From: Diorhabda sublineata
Lineage: Eukaryota; Arthropoda; Insecta; Coleoptera; Chrysomelidae
Reading direction: 5' to 3'
DNA length: 64,000 nt
Assembly: GCF_026230105.1 (NCBI RefSeq)
Contig: NC_079475.1
Coordinates: forward strand, 10,680,125 to 10,744,124
The stretch's first letter is position 1. Each line of letters starts with the position of its first letter. Of the stretch, positions 34,546 through 45,805 are shown in pieces. Position numbers and translations under genes: made by a program. The notes beneath the pieces are model-generated. The model did not search any database and was not told the origin of the DNA. It worked only from the letters and a program-made list of their open reading frames with translations.

Positions 34546-35503
34546 ATTCGTTCGTAAGTCGATTCATGAATAAATTATAGACCAAACTTAACAAGTCTGA
34601 CAATGACACAAGACACGATTCACGCGTGATCTGTTAAAAACAGTGTTGCCAAAAAGATATTGACTAACGACGGGCATTTCCATTGAAATTTCTCCAAATG
34701 TTCACAGTGTAGTGAATCAACCATTCGGTCTGGTTTCATAGTGTAAAATTCTATTCCAATATATATACAGCACATATGTCGCTTCACTACGATTCGATAA
34801 TGATCCTTTGTATTTAACATTCTCAAATTATATCCTTTTTTCAGAGCCCACCATTACTCTCTCAATAAATGGTTCAATTACATTGTACACATCGTATATT
34901 TAGATATAGTTAAATAAATTTCATGCATTCAACGCAAAGAGTTTTTTATATATCCATTTTTTTTCAATTTCCAACGAATTTGATGGGTGGTTGATACCCC
35001 GTGCATCAGCGATGTCATAACAGAGTACTTGCCGATATATCTTCCTACAAAATTTCATCGGATTTACCAGTGAGGAAGCAAGGAAAATGTTTCATAACCA
35101 AATTACCATCTTGGAAACGTTCGACCCACAGTACGATAATCTACAACATCCTTACCTAAAACAGCTGTATTATTGCCTTCCCTACTTTCCTACAATCAGC
35201 GTGTTCTTTTAGGAATTTATACTTTTACGTTAATTGTTCGTAACATCTCTCAAACACATTAACCAACCAATTTTTATCACAAAAATGTAGCCTCAAATAT
35301 CATTTGTAAGACTTGCTTGAAGTAAGCTCATTCGGATTATCTATAAACCCCCACCAGCATACGTATTACTGCAAATTATTAAAGACAGCCGAAAGTTATT
35401 TTCAACCTTTTGATGTAGAACCTAAATTTTTCTCGCATATTTTCCAACTACTTACATAGTACATATATCGAATATTATATCCAAAAGAATTAATTTATTT
35501 TAG
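34546..35503 (+). other. Intron 17, distal part
   Basis: AT-rich sequence without features that I can support. Confidence 0.5.
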
Positions 35504-35797
35504 TACCAATTCAACCAAAACAATCCCAGATGCTGACAATGAACTCAACAGTAGTAACAGTATGGTTGGACTCATGGGGTGATGGAGGTTGCGGTATATC
35601 GTATTTTATAATCGAGTACAGATCATCGAGATACTCTAGTTGGACAACATCATCGAATCACGTTAAACCTACTGATAGAATACACAGCATTGTTGATTTA
35701 TTGCCTGCTACGGAATATCAGCTTAAAATTACCGCACGTAATAACGCCGGGGATACGGAAGCAATATACAATTTCACTATGTTAACACCTTTAGGCG
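35504..35797 (+). CDS. Dscam: Dscam exon: FN6
   Basis: Acceptor TTTATTTTAG; donor GTAAGT; phase 1 at both ends; 294 nt. Residues 1285-1382: VPIQPKQSQMLTMNSTVVTV, LDSWGDGGCGISYFIIEYRS, HSIVDLLPATEYQLKITARN, NAGDTEAIYNF. The WGDGGC...YFIIEYR phrase matches Dscam FN6. The frame remains open past the donor to 36129 because a different fragment lies just behind it; splicing to 37358 is supported by phase and domain order. Confidence 0.96.
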
Positions 35798-35809
35798 GTA
35801 AGTCGAATT

Positions 35810-36225
35810 TCATTCAATTTCATGAATATGGAAATGATAGACGTGAAATCGGTGACAGGTTTTATGAACAAAATCAAGATCGTTTACGGTTAATCACTTT
35901 TAAGAATGGGAATTTTGGTTCTCATCAATTTTTTCGTAGGATCGATTTTTTGTTATTTATACTTGAAACTCCGGAGCAATTATATTCACCGGCAAGTTTT
36001 GAATATAAAGAGTCGATAGCAAAACATATTTTTTTCTTACATGCCTTCAGCGGATGCGATACTACGTCTTCAATATTCAACGTAGGAAAATTGAAATTCA
36101 TCGAGACTCTCAAGAAAACAACAATTTGAACAAAGCTCTGAGTTTGTTCCGCGAGGCAAACATTCACAAATATTGCTTGGCTCAAGCTAGAGAATGTTTT
36201 CTAATCGCATTTCGCTATGTAAAAA
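35810..36225 (+). mobile_element. Fragment of a repeat-borne arthropod protein (GCDTTS motif)
   Basis: Directly after the FN6 donor the same frame encodes 36 kb-side sequence unlike Dscam: YKESIAKHIFFLHAFSGCDT, then TSSIFNVGKLKFIETLKK. After a frameshift near 36120 it continues KALSLFREANIHKYCLAQAR. I recall the FxHAFTGCDTTSAxxGKGK pattern from uncharacterised, multi-copy arthropod proteins associated with transposons. Its GCDxTS...G.GK part recalls the helix-hairpin region of FEN/XPG-like nucleases, but I cannot prove that relation. The fragment is cut off at its right by the fold-back element. Confidence 0.55.
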
Positions 36226-37205
36226 CTTCGAATACTCAATTTTTTCAAATGGCAACCCCCATTTTTCTCTTTACCATTGGATTCTACGCCTTAAATTGAA
36301 GGGACTTCGTTAGTAAAATCATATATCTCAAATTAACGGTTTTTGTAGAAACTGAAATCTTCATGGTTTTTATTTATCGGTTGTCTGGAGCGACCAAAAA
36401 AAAAACAAAAGCTAACATAAAAAGCAAACAAACAATGAAAACAGCTTGAAGTTTAAGCGTTGCAAAAGTGTTCATCATATCCCGTTTAGGATTTATTAAT
36501 GAAGATTATTTCAAATTGCTGGTAATATACGAGGAATGTGTTGGGGTTATCCCTAAACAGGACATGATGAACACTTTTGCAACGCTTAAATGTTAAGCTG
36601 TTTTCATAGTTTGTTTGTTTGTTGATATGTTAGCTTTTGTTTTTTTGGCCGCTCCATACAACCGATAATTGAAAACCATGAAGATTCAATTTTGTCAAGT
36701 TTCTACCAAAACTGTTCATTTGAAATATATGAATTTACTCACAAAGTCTCCTTAATTTAAAGCGGAGAATCCAATAATAAAGAGAAAAATGGGGGTTGCC
36801 TTTTGAAAAAACTAAGTTCTCGAAATTTTTAGTTAGCGAAATTCGGCACCATTTTCTAAACACCCCATATAAATTTTTGTCAAGGATTTCACAGAATTCG
36901 AAAGTTGTAAGTGTTATTTGTCCAACTTGTAAACTTGGAAATATATTTTTTTTAGTGGAAAGCTGCATGTGTCCAAAAGTTTCGAAAATGTTAAATAATT
37001 AAAAATGGTGGACTTTAGGCATACTATGCTTTATATAAAGTTATATTGAAATTTTGCGTAGATTCTAAAAATTCAATAAAAGCCATAGCATTCCGGTATA
37101 ATCGGAAGTTTAAGAAAACTGAAATTATTTTAGTTGAAACGAATATTTCGAAAAACCCATGCAAGCAAATTTTCAGAACACTTGTCGGAGTACTTTCCCC
37201 TTTCT
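36225..37205. mobile_element. Large fold-back element, copy 2 (left arm truncated)
   Basis: The right arm (about 36690-37205) is closely related to 23740-24260 of copy 1, sharing for example ATTTACTAACGAAGTCTCC-like, GTGGAAAGCTGCAT and GGTGGACTTTAGGCA phrases. The left arm (36225-36430) is a shorter inverted partner. The middle holds an additional inverted pair, AAGCGTTGCAAAAGTGTTCA against its complement near 36560-36590, with CCCGTTTAGGATT/CCTAAACAGG, which copy 1 lacks. So copy 2 preserves the centre and copy 1 preserves the full arms. Confidence 0.85.
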
Positions 37206-37357
37206 CCTGCTACTATTCTTATTCAGAAGAGAGTCGCCATAGCTTTTCCGGTTGATGAAATATACTTTTTATAGTCTTCTTTAGCAATAAAAAGTTTTAC
37301 TTGAATCTTTATATAGGTATTGATAAACTGAAACGTATAATGGTTAATTATTTTCAG

Positions 37358-37492
37358 TTGTACCTGAATTAATACCTCCCGTATCACATTCTGGGGACCA
37401 GCCGTTTTATGCTAATGCAAAAGTTTTAGTACCGGTGATGTTGTCACTAACGGTTCTCGTGGCTCTTGTTGCCACTTTATTTTGGAGGAGAA
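37358..37492 (+). CDS. Dscam: Dscam exon: transmembrane segment
   Basis: Acceptor TTATTTTCAG; donor GTGAGT; phase 1 at both ends; 135 nt. Residues 1383-1427: the juxtamembrane VPELIPPVSHSGDQPFYANA, then a hydrophobic helix of about 21 residues (VLVPVMLSLTVLVALVATLF, closing with W) and the stop-transfer arginines RR. It is the only membrane helix visible in the protein. Because both borders are phase 1, skipping it would keep the frame. Confidence 0.95.
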
Positions 37493-38229
37493 GTGAGTAC
37501 ATTAATTAAAAAATTTCACTCCTTTTATGTATTAACAAAGCGAAATGAAGTGAACAATATTTTCAACAAAACTTTTTAATTCACAATGTAGCAATGGACA
37601 ATACCAACGTCGATCTGAGCGATTTTTTCTAATAACGGCTAGCTTTTTGATTAGCAGTATTTTTGAAAATTGGCAGTCTCAAGAAGCTTACAAAATAATC
37701 AATAATACGAGACTCACTGAGCCGGAGAATGTTTTGGTGGCTATTTGACTTGGTTCAGAACAGAAACTACAGAACAAATCGGGATAATGCAGCTATAATC
37801 TCGTCTTGTTTCTGTTTTTTTTTTCGGAAACGTGCCATCTGATAACGGATGCCACATTTCATTGATTTGATACATTTGCTACATTTGATAAAAAAATGAC
37901 ATACTGGCAGAGGTTTTAGTGAACTCTATTATCCTACTCTATCTGTGATATCAATTTAGAATAGTACACAAGGCGTCGCCAAAAAATTTCACCGTTTCAA
38001 ATTATGAAGGATTCCTGAAAGTGGAAGACGATCATGGTCGAAGACTTTTTGCATATATGAATAATTTGTCTTACTGTTCAAGGGACCAAAGTACTTTCTA
38101 GTAGTAAGACGAATTTTTGATCAGGTGTCCAGGAAAACTAAATAATTGAAATTGTTAATTAAAATGCTAATTCCATTGTCGAGAATTTTTTTGGATATGT
38201 TGCGATAATCCTTGAAATTCTGAAAGATA

Positions 38230-38350
38230 AAGTAGATAAATAATATGGAAGTAACATTCCAACAAGATGGTGTTCCTATGGTACAGTAAAAGGATTTTTG
38301 GATGACTAATATTCGATGTAATAGTAGCACTGGATCTTTGGATTTTTTAG
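38230..38350 (+). mobile_element. DD41D-type transposase scrap
   Basis: The + strand gives MEVTFQQDGVPMVQ, a stop, then KDFWMTNIRCNSS. It resembles the second-Asp block FQQDGAPxHxxxxVKDFLDDQF of the long-TIR element at 5550-7546, and is heavily mutated. Confidence 0.45.
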
Positions 38351-38689
38351 TGTATAGTTGCAGAATGGAGGGCTATTTCTGCAGACACGTTTAATATTCG
38401 AAATTTTCTACAATGAAAACAATTATGTGATATACACACATTTTCTTCTGTTCTTTAGAGTACTATCATGCAATTTACTCATTTTTTTTACGGCTGTGGC
38501 CTTCCGGTTTTGTATTTTATTCGTAGCCTCTAGAAGAAGCAAATTCTTATCGAACTTATTACGACTTCAAACTGTAGATTCGGTAGCTAAAGCTGTCTCT
38601 ATTCGAGATTTTCCTATACTCATATTTACAGGATCTCTAGGTGGTTCTTTCACTTTTTTTTCTTCTATCTGTCTTCATTGCTAGTCGTA

Positions 38690-39085
38690 ACCCAGCTATA
38701 TTCTCGCCCATAGATGTCTGACGTATTCTTCTTTGAGCTCTTTAAATCTTCTTTGCGTGGCTTTTGCCTCAATATCTCTGTTTTTGGTCTAAATTCAACT
38801 AGATCTGCTGGGTGTCTATTTCTTTCCTCAGGCTGATATTTAGCTAGGCTTGGATCTTCTTTGTATATTGCTTGGAGCTTGAATCGTATCTCCATCCGTC
38901 CTGCAAGTCGTCCACTAGCTTCTTTTGTCCTGTTTACTAACTAATCGACATGGTCCTTGAATATTAGACGTTGCTCTAAGAAAACTGTCAGGTATTTGGT
39001 CCTGATGGTCGAGGCGATTCCTTCTTTCGCGTGTCTTTGGGTATCCTCAAGTTATCTTGTGAAAAATACTTGAGCGTTTTCTTCG
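38690..39085 (-). mobile_element. LINE ORF2 C-terminal scrap
   Basis: The minus strand encodes RTKYLTVFLEQRLIFKDHVD, a stop, then LVNRTKEASGRLAG and the open stretch RMEIRFKLQAIYK. The pattern YLGVxLDxRLTFKxHVxxxxxRAxxxxxxLAG follows the RT domain in Jockey-like LINEs. The part downstream (38665-38880) is open but not recognised. Confidence 0.5.
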
Positions 39086-39161
39086 AAGATAAGGTTTATC
39101 TTCGATCAAAAATTGTTGTTATTTATTGATATGTTTTCCAAATAATAAATACATTTTTCAG

Positions 39162-39481
39162 AAATAAGCAGAGATGAGCAGAGTCGTTCAATTGGCGAAT
39201 CGCCCTCCATGGCGCAAATTCAAAATAAACAAAATAGAGACCAGCAATATTTGGCAGTACGTGGAAAACAAGCGCATGTTGTTGAAGATGTATACAAAGC
39301 CGAATCTGCAGACTACGTAGAAGATATATGTCCTTATGCTACCTTTCAGTTATCCAAAAATACGTACAGCGAGAGTTCATATAGTGGAAACGTGTACAGT
39401 GGGCCGTACCATTCGGTACGAGGCTCTTTTGTTTATCATGACGTTAAACCACTACCTATTGATAATTTTAAGTTAGAACAT
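39162..39481 (+). CDS. Dscam: Dscam exon: first cytoplasmic exon
   Basis: Acceptor ATTTTTCAG; donor GTAAGT; enters in phase 1 and leaves in phase 0; 320 nt. Residues 1428-1534 begin KISRDEQSRSIGESPSM and contain DYVEDICPYATFQLSKN and YSGNVYSGPYHSVRGSF, then VYHDVK. The ICPYATFQL block and the tyrosine-rich stretch are, as I know them, conserved in insect Dscam2-type tails and are plausible phosphotyrosine docking sites. The start was set by phase, since the first Met of the frame is internal. Confidence 0.95.
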
Positions 39482-39642
39482 GTAAGTTCCGTTTTACGTT
39501 AGATGTGAGCTTCATAAGTGGAAGTTTTCATTTTTATCAATGGGTTTGTTCTAAAATATTCACACATAACCTACGCTTGTTTCAACTATGAATTGTGTAA
39601 GAAATCAATTTTACACTATTTGATATACTGTTTATGCTGACA

Positions 39643-40687
39643 TAGGGATGGATGTCGATGGTTCGATGTTATCAAAACATCGATGTTTTTTCAATCGATG
39701 ATTTTCTTTCGATGTTTTGGAGTTATCGATGGTGTTAAATAAACATAGATGTTTTGGTAATTTCAATAATTCCTAGTTGTTGGAAAGCTACCTCAATTAA
39801 TAAATTTCAAATTAGCCAACACTAATTATTTCATTATTTGAATCCCCTCCCATGAATAAAGAAGGTTGTGGAATACGGGTGTACGTTTTGAGTGAATTAA
39901 GAGCGCATGGCAAAATAAAACAATCGATAGATAAATCAATGCCCGAAGAAGATTCAGCGGAACCCTCTGGCTTTCCTGAAAATGATGAAGGACATTTACC
40001 CTTCTATTTTTCAAGTAGTATTCAAATATGTTCTATGCGTTCCATCTTAGCGTCTATTCTCCCAAGCAGGTCTGATTTTGAACTCTCTCAGAAATCGCCT
40101 CTCAAATGATATAGCTGCGAAACTTATTTTTCTGCATGAACTAGATGACAAATTTTGGGAAATTTAATACCCGATATTTTTATTTCAACATTTTTATCTT
40201 TTTAATATCAATCGATCAATTGTTCTATATTGTTTTCTTTGGTTTTTAATTATTATTACAACTTAAATTGTAAAATTTATCTCTTTTCAATCAGGTTTGT
40301 TTTGAAGCTCATAACCTTGTTTTTCTCCTAATTATTTTTGTGTAGTAATGAATGAAAAATTTCAGATTTTCCATTAGGTAATACAGCTAAATACACATTA
40401 AAAATAACTGGGTTTCGTTTTCGACTTAAAAATTAATTATAGGATTTTATTTACCAATAAATTTTATAGAAACAAAAACTTGTATTCAACCTATCAGCTA
40501 TTACGCAAAATCAGTTAATTTACAACGTTTCTTTCATATTTTCATGAAGATATGATCTCAATTGTTTTTTTTTATTCCTTTTTTGTTCTTTTAGGAAAAC
40601 ATCGATGATTATCAACCATCGATGTTCACTAAATGAAAAAACATCGATGGCAAACATCGATGTTTTATCTACCGATACCCATCCCTA
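39643..40687. mobile_element. Non-autonomous hAT-type element with perfect 8-bp target duplication
   Basis: The direct repeat TGCTGACA (39635-39642 and 40688-40695) flanks ends that read TAGGGATGGATGTCGAT and, inverted, TAGGGATGGGTATCGGTAG. This fits the hAT superfamily (8-bp duplication, C/TAGGGATGGG ends). Both subterminal regions are studded with ATCGATG repeats: several within 39655-39750 and again in 40600-40675. No transposase is recognisable; the frames 39852-40109 and its antisense show no similarity I know. Confidence 0.9.
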
Positions 40688-40695
40688 TGCTGACA

Positions 40696-41770
40696 TGAAT
40701 TATATTCTATAAGGATAACTCCAGCAGCAACTATCTTCCTTATAATTGTAGATGAACATGAGGAGCACAAAAAATTGTTCTCGGATCAAATAGGTTGATA
40801 AAACTTGAGAGCGGATATCCTTAACTATAACTAATACAGTCAGATGGATAATCAAATAACTTTCTGTTGATTATTAAAACACACCCTGTAAAATATAAAC
40901 CAGACGTTATCAATTTGTAACAAATATTACATGTAATAAACAACAAACTACTAAAGACGAAGAAAAAACAACAACTAATTCTGCTACCAGCAATAAATTA
41001 GTAGTTTCATTTATAAAAAGCACATCTAACGATTTGATTACACATTATATTTTTTTTTATCTATTTATCAAAACGTCTTAATAAAAATATTTCGGTGCCC
41101 ATTTATAGTACGGCTTTGACAGAGAATTTGATGATGTAAGAGAAAACAAAACTTTACAGTTATTTATAGTTTTATTATCGGATAATAAAAATCAAATATG
41201 GGGTATTAGAAATACGATATACGTTAGAATTAAGTTAATATTTTTACAAAAAATTTCCAATTTATTAGATAAAAGTAGTTATGGGTCTGTATGTCCAATA
41301 CCACTGCACCACCACTCATAATTACTGTCTACTGCGCGTTTCGATATGCACGTTATCATCTTCATATCATCAGAGTCGGAACCTAGACGGTTTACCTTCA
41401 GTCTTTGGAAACGATAACTTAGTAGCATGATGTAGACCCAGATCTAGCACAACGAAAAATATATTAGGTGCAGGAATTCTATTGAGAAAATCGATTATTG
41501 TGACAAAAAATTTTTGTTCTTCAACTGAACTCTTAATCTACTACGTATTTCGATATCTTTAAAAACCATCAATCGTCATAACAACACTATTATTGAACTA
41601 ATTAAGCAAAAAATTATTGTAGATTATCGTTAACTAAAATTGAATAAAAAAATGCTGAAACTTTTTCCGCGCCATTTAAAATATTACTTAATGTTACAAC
41701 AAAACATGTGCCCTTCCTTCCTTCCATGTGCGCAATATGTCTCAATCTGACAATTTTGTTCGCTTTATCA
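40696..41770 (+). other. Intron 20, between the two hAT-type elements
   Basis: AT-rich sequence with no open frame or repeat of note. Confidence 0.5.
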
Positions 41771-42880
41771 CAGAGCTTTCCAACGTGTAGTTCGCGGACC
41801 CCTTAAGGGTCCATTGTTTTTATAATGCCCATAGCTATTTTTGAACAGCGGCTGCGGTTGTCGCGTGCGTACCGCTCGGTTCGTACACACATTTTACCAT
41901 GATCTTCGGAAATGGTGCGATCTCAGCTGATCTATCAGAGTGCCCACTGCCTCGTATGTCTCCTCGTTTCTATCGAAACATCATTCAATGTTGAATTTCC
42001 TTCATCAGTGCACCATTTGCTTTTTGTTCAGTTTATTACTTCCACCATGGAGATGAGTGAAGGAGCTTGCAGGTTCTCCATCGCCCCCGCATCAAGGAAA
42101 GCTCCTGGTTGGAGTTAATGATGAAGGAGGGCGGCCTTATAAAGAACAGTCTCGTGAAGTGATTTATTATATTAAAACTCTCCAAATGGCAATACCCTGT
42201 TGAAGTGGAAGAGTGTGAAGCTTAATGTGCTTTTGTGTGCGCGCCATTCTGAACAGTTTGATATTTTCAATTAAATTGCGACATTTTATAGTACACACCA
42301 GGAACTTTATGCCAATTTTTTTAAGAAGAAAGAGCACATTAAAAGCTTATTTCTTAGTAAGTTATCTGTTGGCAAAAACAGATATAGCTCATACCATAGC
42401 AGGAAACCTCATAAAACTATGTGTTGTCTTTTATATGTTAGATGTGCAGCTAATAAAAAATACTTTCAAGAGACGGATAATTGACATGTCGAAAGATATG
42501 GATGGATCAGAGGTTTCTGGCATCCAACACAATTAATTTGTTTTTCTAATAGATGAAACTACTGTCGTAGAAGGATTAGCGATTTTATTGGCTTTTGATC
42601 GATGTTTCGAAAAGGACCTTTCAAATGTACTAACCACTACCTGCCTATATAACAAGTGCCGAAAGCTGCTAGTTGAAAGTTATTTCCATTCATCATTAAA
42701 TCAAATACTCTATTGGTCGTGGTATTATTGAAAAAAAATTGCACATGCACCATGGAGTTTTCAATACAAATGAGCGCCGATCTGAATTTTACTAGTTATT
42801 GTTCGTTTGACTGATAGGTGTCCGCCGTGGACTTTTGCCTGAAAAAGAGGTCCGTCAGTTAGATAGGTTGGGTAGCCCTG
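41771..42880 (+). mobile_element. hAT-type element with transposase relic
   Basis: The ends CAGAGCTTTCCAACGTGTAG (left) and, inverted, CAGGGCTACCCAACCTATCT (right) are imperfect inverted repeats. The adjoining 8-mers CTTTATCA and CTCTATCC match at 6 of 8 positions, as an old hAT target duplication would. Inside, the + strand encodes KAYFLVSYLLAKTDIAHTIA and KNTFKRRIIDMSKDMD (about 42330-42500). This matches the region SYxVAxLLAKxxxPHTxxE...NDTVKRRIxDMSxDI of ZBED/FAM200-like hAT transposases. The catalytic and dimerisation parts are missing. Confidence 0.75.
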
Positions 42881-43320
42881 CTCTATCCTAACTATGATCA
42901 AATTGTTTCAAGCAACCTTACACTACGTTATTTGTAATTAAATTATCTTTATTTAGTACAGCCATTCAAGCAATTTTAAAGACCTTCATCGATATTCTTG
43001 AAAATTTGGAATTAAGTTCATCTTACCCTCCTCTTCAAACCTGAGTTGGTGGCAAAGTATGCATTTTATTTTTAAGGGGTTTAAATTGAAAACTAATGAA
43101 TTAAAGCGGTAATGGGCTATAGTTAAGTTCAAATATAATAAATGTTGATTGTTTTGTATCATGATTTTAATAATTTGGTATTTTACAACTCACCTAGAAT
43201 TAAAAACAACCCCTCATACAAAGATTATTTAAGAAATGTCGTAAAAAACATGAAATTTTTTTTATTTTGGATCGTAATAGAAGAATTTTTTTCTTCAAGT
43301 GTAAGAAATCTGACCCTCAA

Positions 43321-43560
43321 TTAATGCATCTAAATATTCTTGATTTTCTCTTCTGTTTTTTTTGATAATTTTTGAAAGAACGATAAATTTTGACGTTTCC
43401 ACTTTTCTTTAAGTCTTTATTTTCATAAAACGAAACGTCAAGATTTATCTTTCTTTTAAAAATTATCAAAAAAAACTAATTTTAAAACAGAATAGACCTA
43501 AAATCAAGAACATTTAGATGATGCATTAATATATTAAAAGGTCTAAGAAATTTATATATA
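43321..43560. mobile_element. Palindromic MITE-like element
   Basis: The arms are inverted copies: ATGCATCTAAATATTCTTGA at the left against ATGATGCAT near 43520. TTTGATAATTTTTGAAAGA faces TCTTTTAAAAATTATCAAA, and TTTTGACGTTT faces AAACGTCAAG. The loop is near 43405-43430. A partial copy of the right half is present at about 9505-9595. Confidence 0.7.
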
Positions 43561-43561
43561 T

Positions 43562-43628
<67 letters not shown>
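43556..43628. repeat. (TA)n microsatellite
   Basis: A run of alternating T and A, about 60 bp of it nearly perfect, directly after the palindromic element. Confidence 0.95.
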
Positions 43629-43632
<4 letters not shown>

Positions 43633-45230
43633 TTTTTGCAATTTTTGTGTATAGAAGAATAAATATATCAAAACTTAGACGTTTCGTGATTTTCCAGCAT
43701 TATCTCTAAAAAAATGTATTCGGTTTTTTTAATAATAACAAGGCTTCCCTTTAAGCTTTTTGCATCCATCCATACATCATTTTGCAGAGAATTTCGTAAG
43801 CTATAAAACCATGAGAGCTTTAACCCTTCTAGTCCCTTTTCTTAAGAGAATTTTAATGTTAAAGGGTAACTCTCCCTTAGTATTGAAATGAATATTTTAA
43901 ACGCTTGTATCTCGTTTAATTTTCAAGCTACGTGAGTTTAAAAACAAGCAAAATGTTCAGTAAAATAAAAGCTGAATTTTAGTTGCAAAAAAATTCTTTC
44001 GTTGATTCAATAGTTTTTCAGATATTTTGAAAAAATAACATTTTTTTTAAATAAAAAAAAATTAACATTAAACAACTTTTTTTAAAATATACGTCTTCCA
44101 AACCATTTAAACTTTTGTAACGTATTGATAGGGCTTAAACAAAGATAATTTTACATTGGCTTCAATTAATTTTAATTTTGCGGCAGATGGTGTCAAATTA
44201 ACCAACATTTTTTTTTCAAATTCGACTTACTTATTTTCGTCATAACTCACTTAATTTTCATGCTAGACTGTTTTATGAAAGTTCATTTTTAAGGTCTGAA
44301 AAAGTAGTTTAAAAATGTTCATAACAATTTTTTATGAAAAATTGATCGTTTTTCCGTTATTTGAGCTCAAACCTCTACAGAAATTTACGAAAAAGTAAAA
44401 ATTAGCTTTCAGTGACTAATAAGCTGCTGAATATTATGTGAAAAATTTAAACTGACTTATTTCTTTGTTTTTCTCTAAGATTCAATTTTTATAAGAATAA
44501 TTTTTTCCAGAAAATGCCTAATTTTCGATTTTTTCGTGAAAAACAATGTTGAAAAACGTTATTATTTCTTTAATTTTCAATCACATTTTCTATCGATTCC
44601 GGGTGTTATTTTGAAATTTTAAATTTTCACCCCCTAGTAAGTGTGGCAGTTATCCCTGGGGTAGTAGCATACATTGGCACCAAATCGGGTTTGTTATTTA
44701 CGTCATTTTTGAGCTTCTGTCAATATTTCAAACTAATCCTTGAAGGTTTTTAAAATTGCGAGGTGACTTGCTTTGTTCACTGTATTAATTTTGAAGATAG
44801 ACTCGATTGGTTGAATGAAGAGTAGTTGTCAGTTAATAGCAACAAGAAAAAAGTGAGGTGTTACTTATGACACACATCACAAACTTCTCACTGGATTTTT
44901 TTGTTTAGTAGACTGACCAGCGAAATTAAACAATAATAAATTTAATGAAATGACAGTTTTTGCCTGAATAAATTTTACTAAAGAACGTATTCCATTCAAT
45001 AAATAATTTTATTTTTATCTGGTTGACAATAAAAGCCAAAGATTTACTGATAATTTCCGAATTTTTTGTTTTAAATTCTTGTCTAAAGCTGTGCAATAAA
45101 CGTTGTAAAAAAATTATAGTAACCATTTTTAATTCAGACACTCAGTACATTTATTGTATGCTTTCATCCTCAGACACAAAACACATTTAACGATTGAGTG
45201 CACCATATAAATTCGAATTTTCTGTTTTAG

Positions 45231-45303
45231 AATAAAGAGCCTGAGTATTCAAAAGTACGAAGAAAAGGGGCAAGGCTGAGAGATCCGCATTCTGAAAGTC
45301 AAG
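45231..45303 (+). CDS. Dscam: Dscam exon: second cytoplasmic exon
   Basis: Acceptor TCTGTTTTAG; donor GTAAAA; enters in phase 0 and leaves in phase 1; only 73 nt. It encodes NKEPEYSKVRRKGARLRDP, then HSESQ (residues 1535-1558), a basic segment that resembles the KVRRKGxRLRDPHSESQ block of insect Dscam tails. It was found by phase and homology because it is too short for an open-frame scan. Confidence 0.95.
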
Positions 45304-45805
45304 GTAAAAGTAAATTTATTTCATTTCATTTTTAATAAAAACAAAGATAAAACTATCACACGGTCCAAAATGAATTTTCACTTGTAGCTTCAAAGAAAGA
45401 ACTAATATGAAATTTTCAACAGTCATAAACCTGATTAATATCCTAGTAATAGTTAACAAAGCTCAAAGCTCTTATACTAACAATTCAAATTATTTGAGAA
45501 TCCACTTAATTTGTTCACTATATTTAGTACTCTAATTCTCCTAAGTATCTTTTGTATTTTGCCCACCCTGTACGAACATACCAAATATGTTTTCCATTGG
45601 TCGCACTGTAGATACGCGCCGTTGAAATTCGAATTGAAGATAATGTAATGAAAACTGTGATTCGTTACGCAGTTTTATACTAACTACGTTATCAATTTTG
45701 TTTGTCTTTTATAACAAATAGGCCAATGCTGCTCGAAATACTGATTTTTATTAAAAAAAAATTGTATTTAAAAATGAACAAAAACGACGGAAAATTATAT
45801 TTCAG
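45304..45805 (+). other. Intron 21, no recognisable content
   Basis: 502 bp of AT-rich intron with no repeat or element visible. Confidence 0.55.

Larger units (their letters stand above)
37493..39161 (+). other. Intron 19
   Basis: 1669 bp. Besides two retro/transposon scraps listed separately it is AT-rich and featureless. The frame 38358-38684 has no support as an exon. Confidence 0.5.
42881..45230 (+). other. Intron 20, distal part
   Basis: AT-rich sequence. Apart from the palindromic MITE and (TA)n tract listed separately I see nothing to annotate; short open frames such as 43142-43324 and 44926-45141 look random. Confidence 0.5.

Noticed and set aside
43321..43560. CRISPR-like or terminator hairpin
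   Set aside because: Eukaryotic intron; the palindrome is better explained as a MITE since half of it recurs at about 9505-9595.
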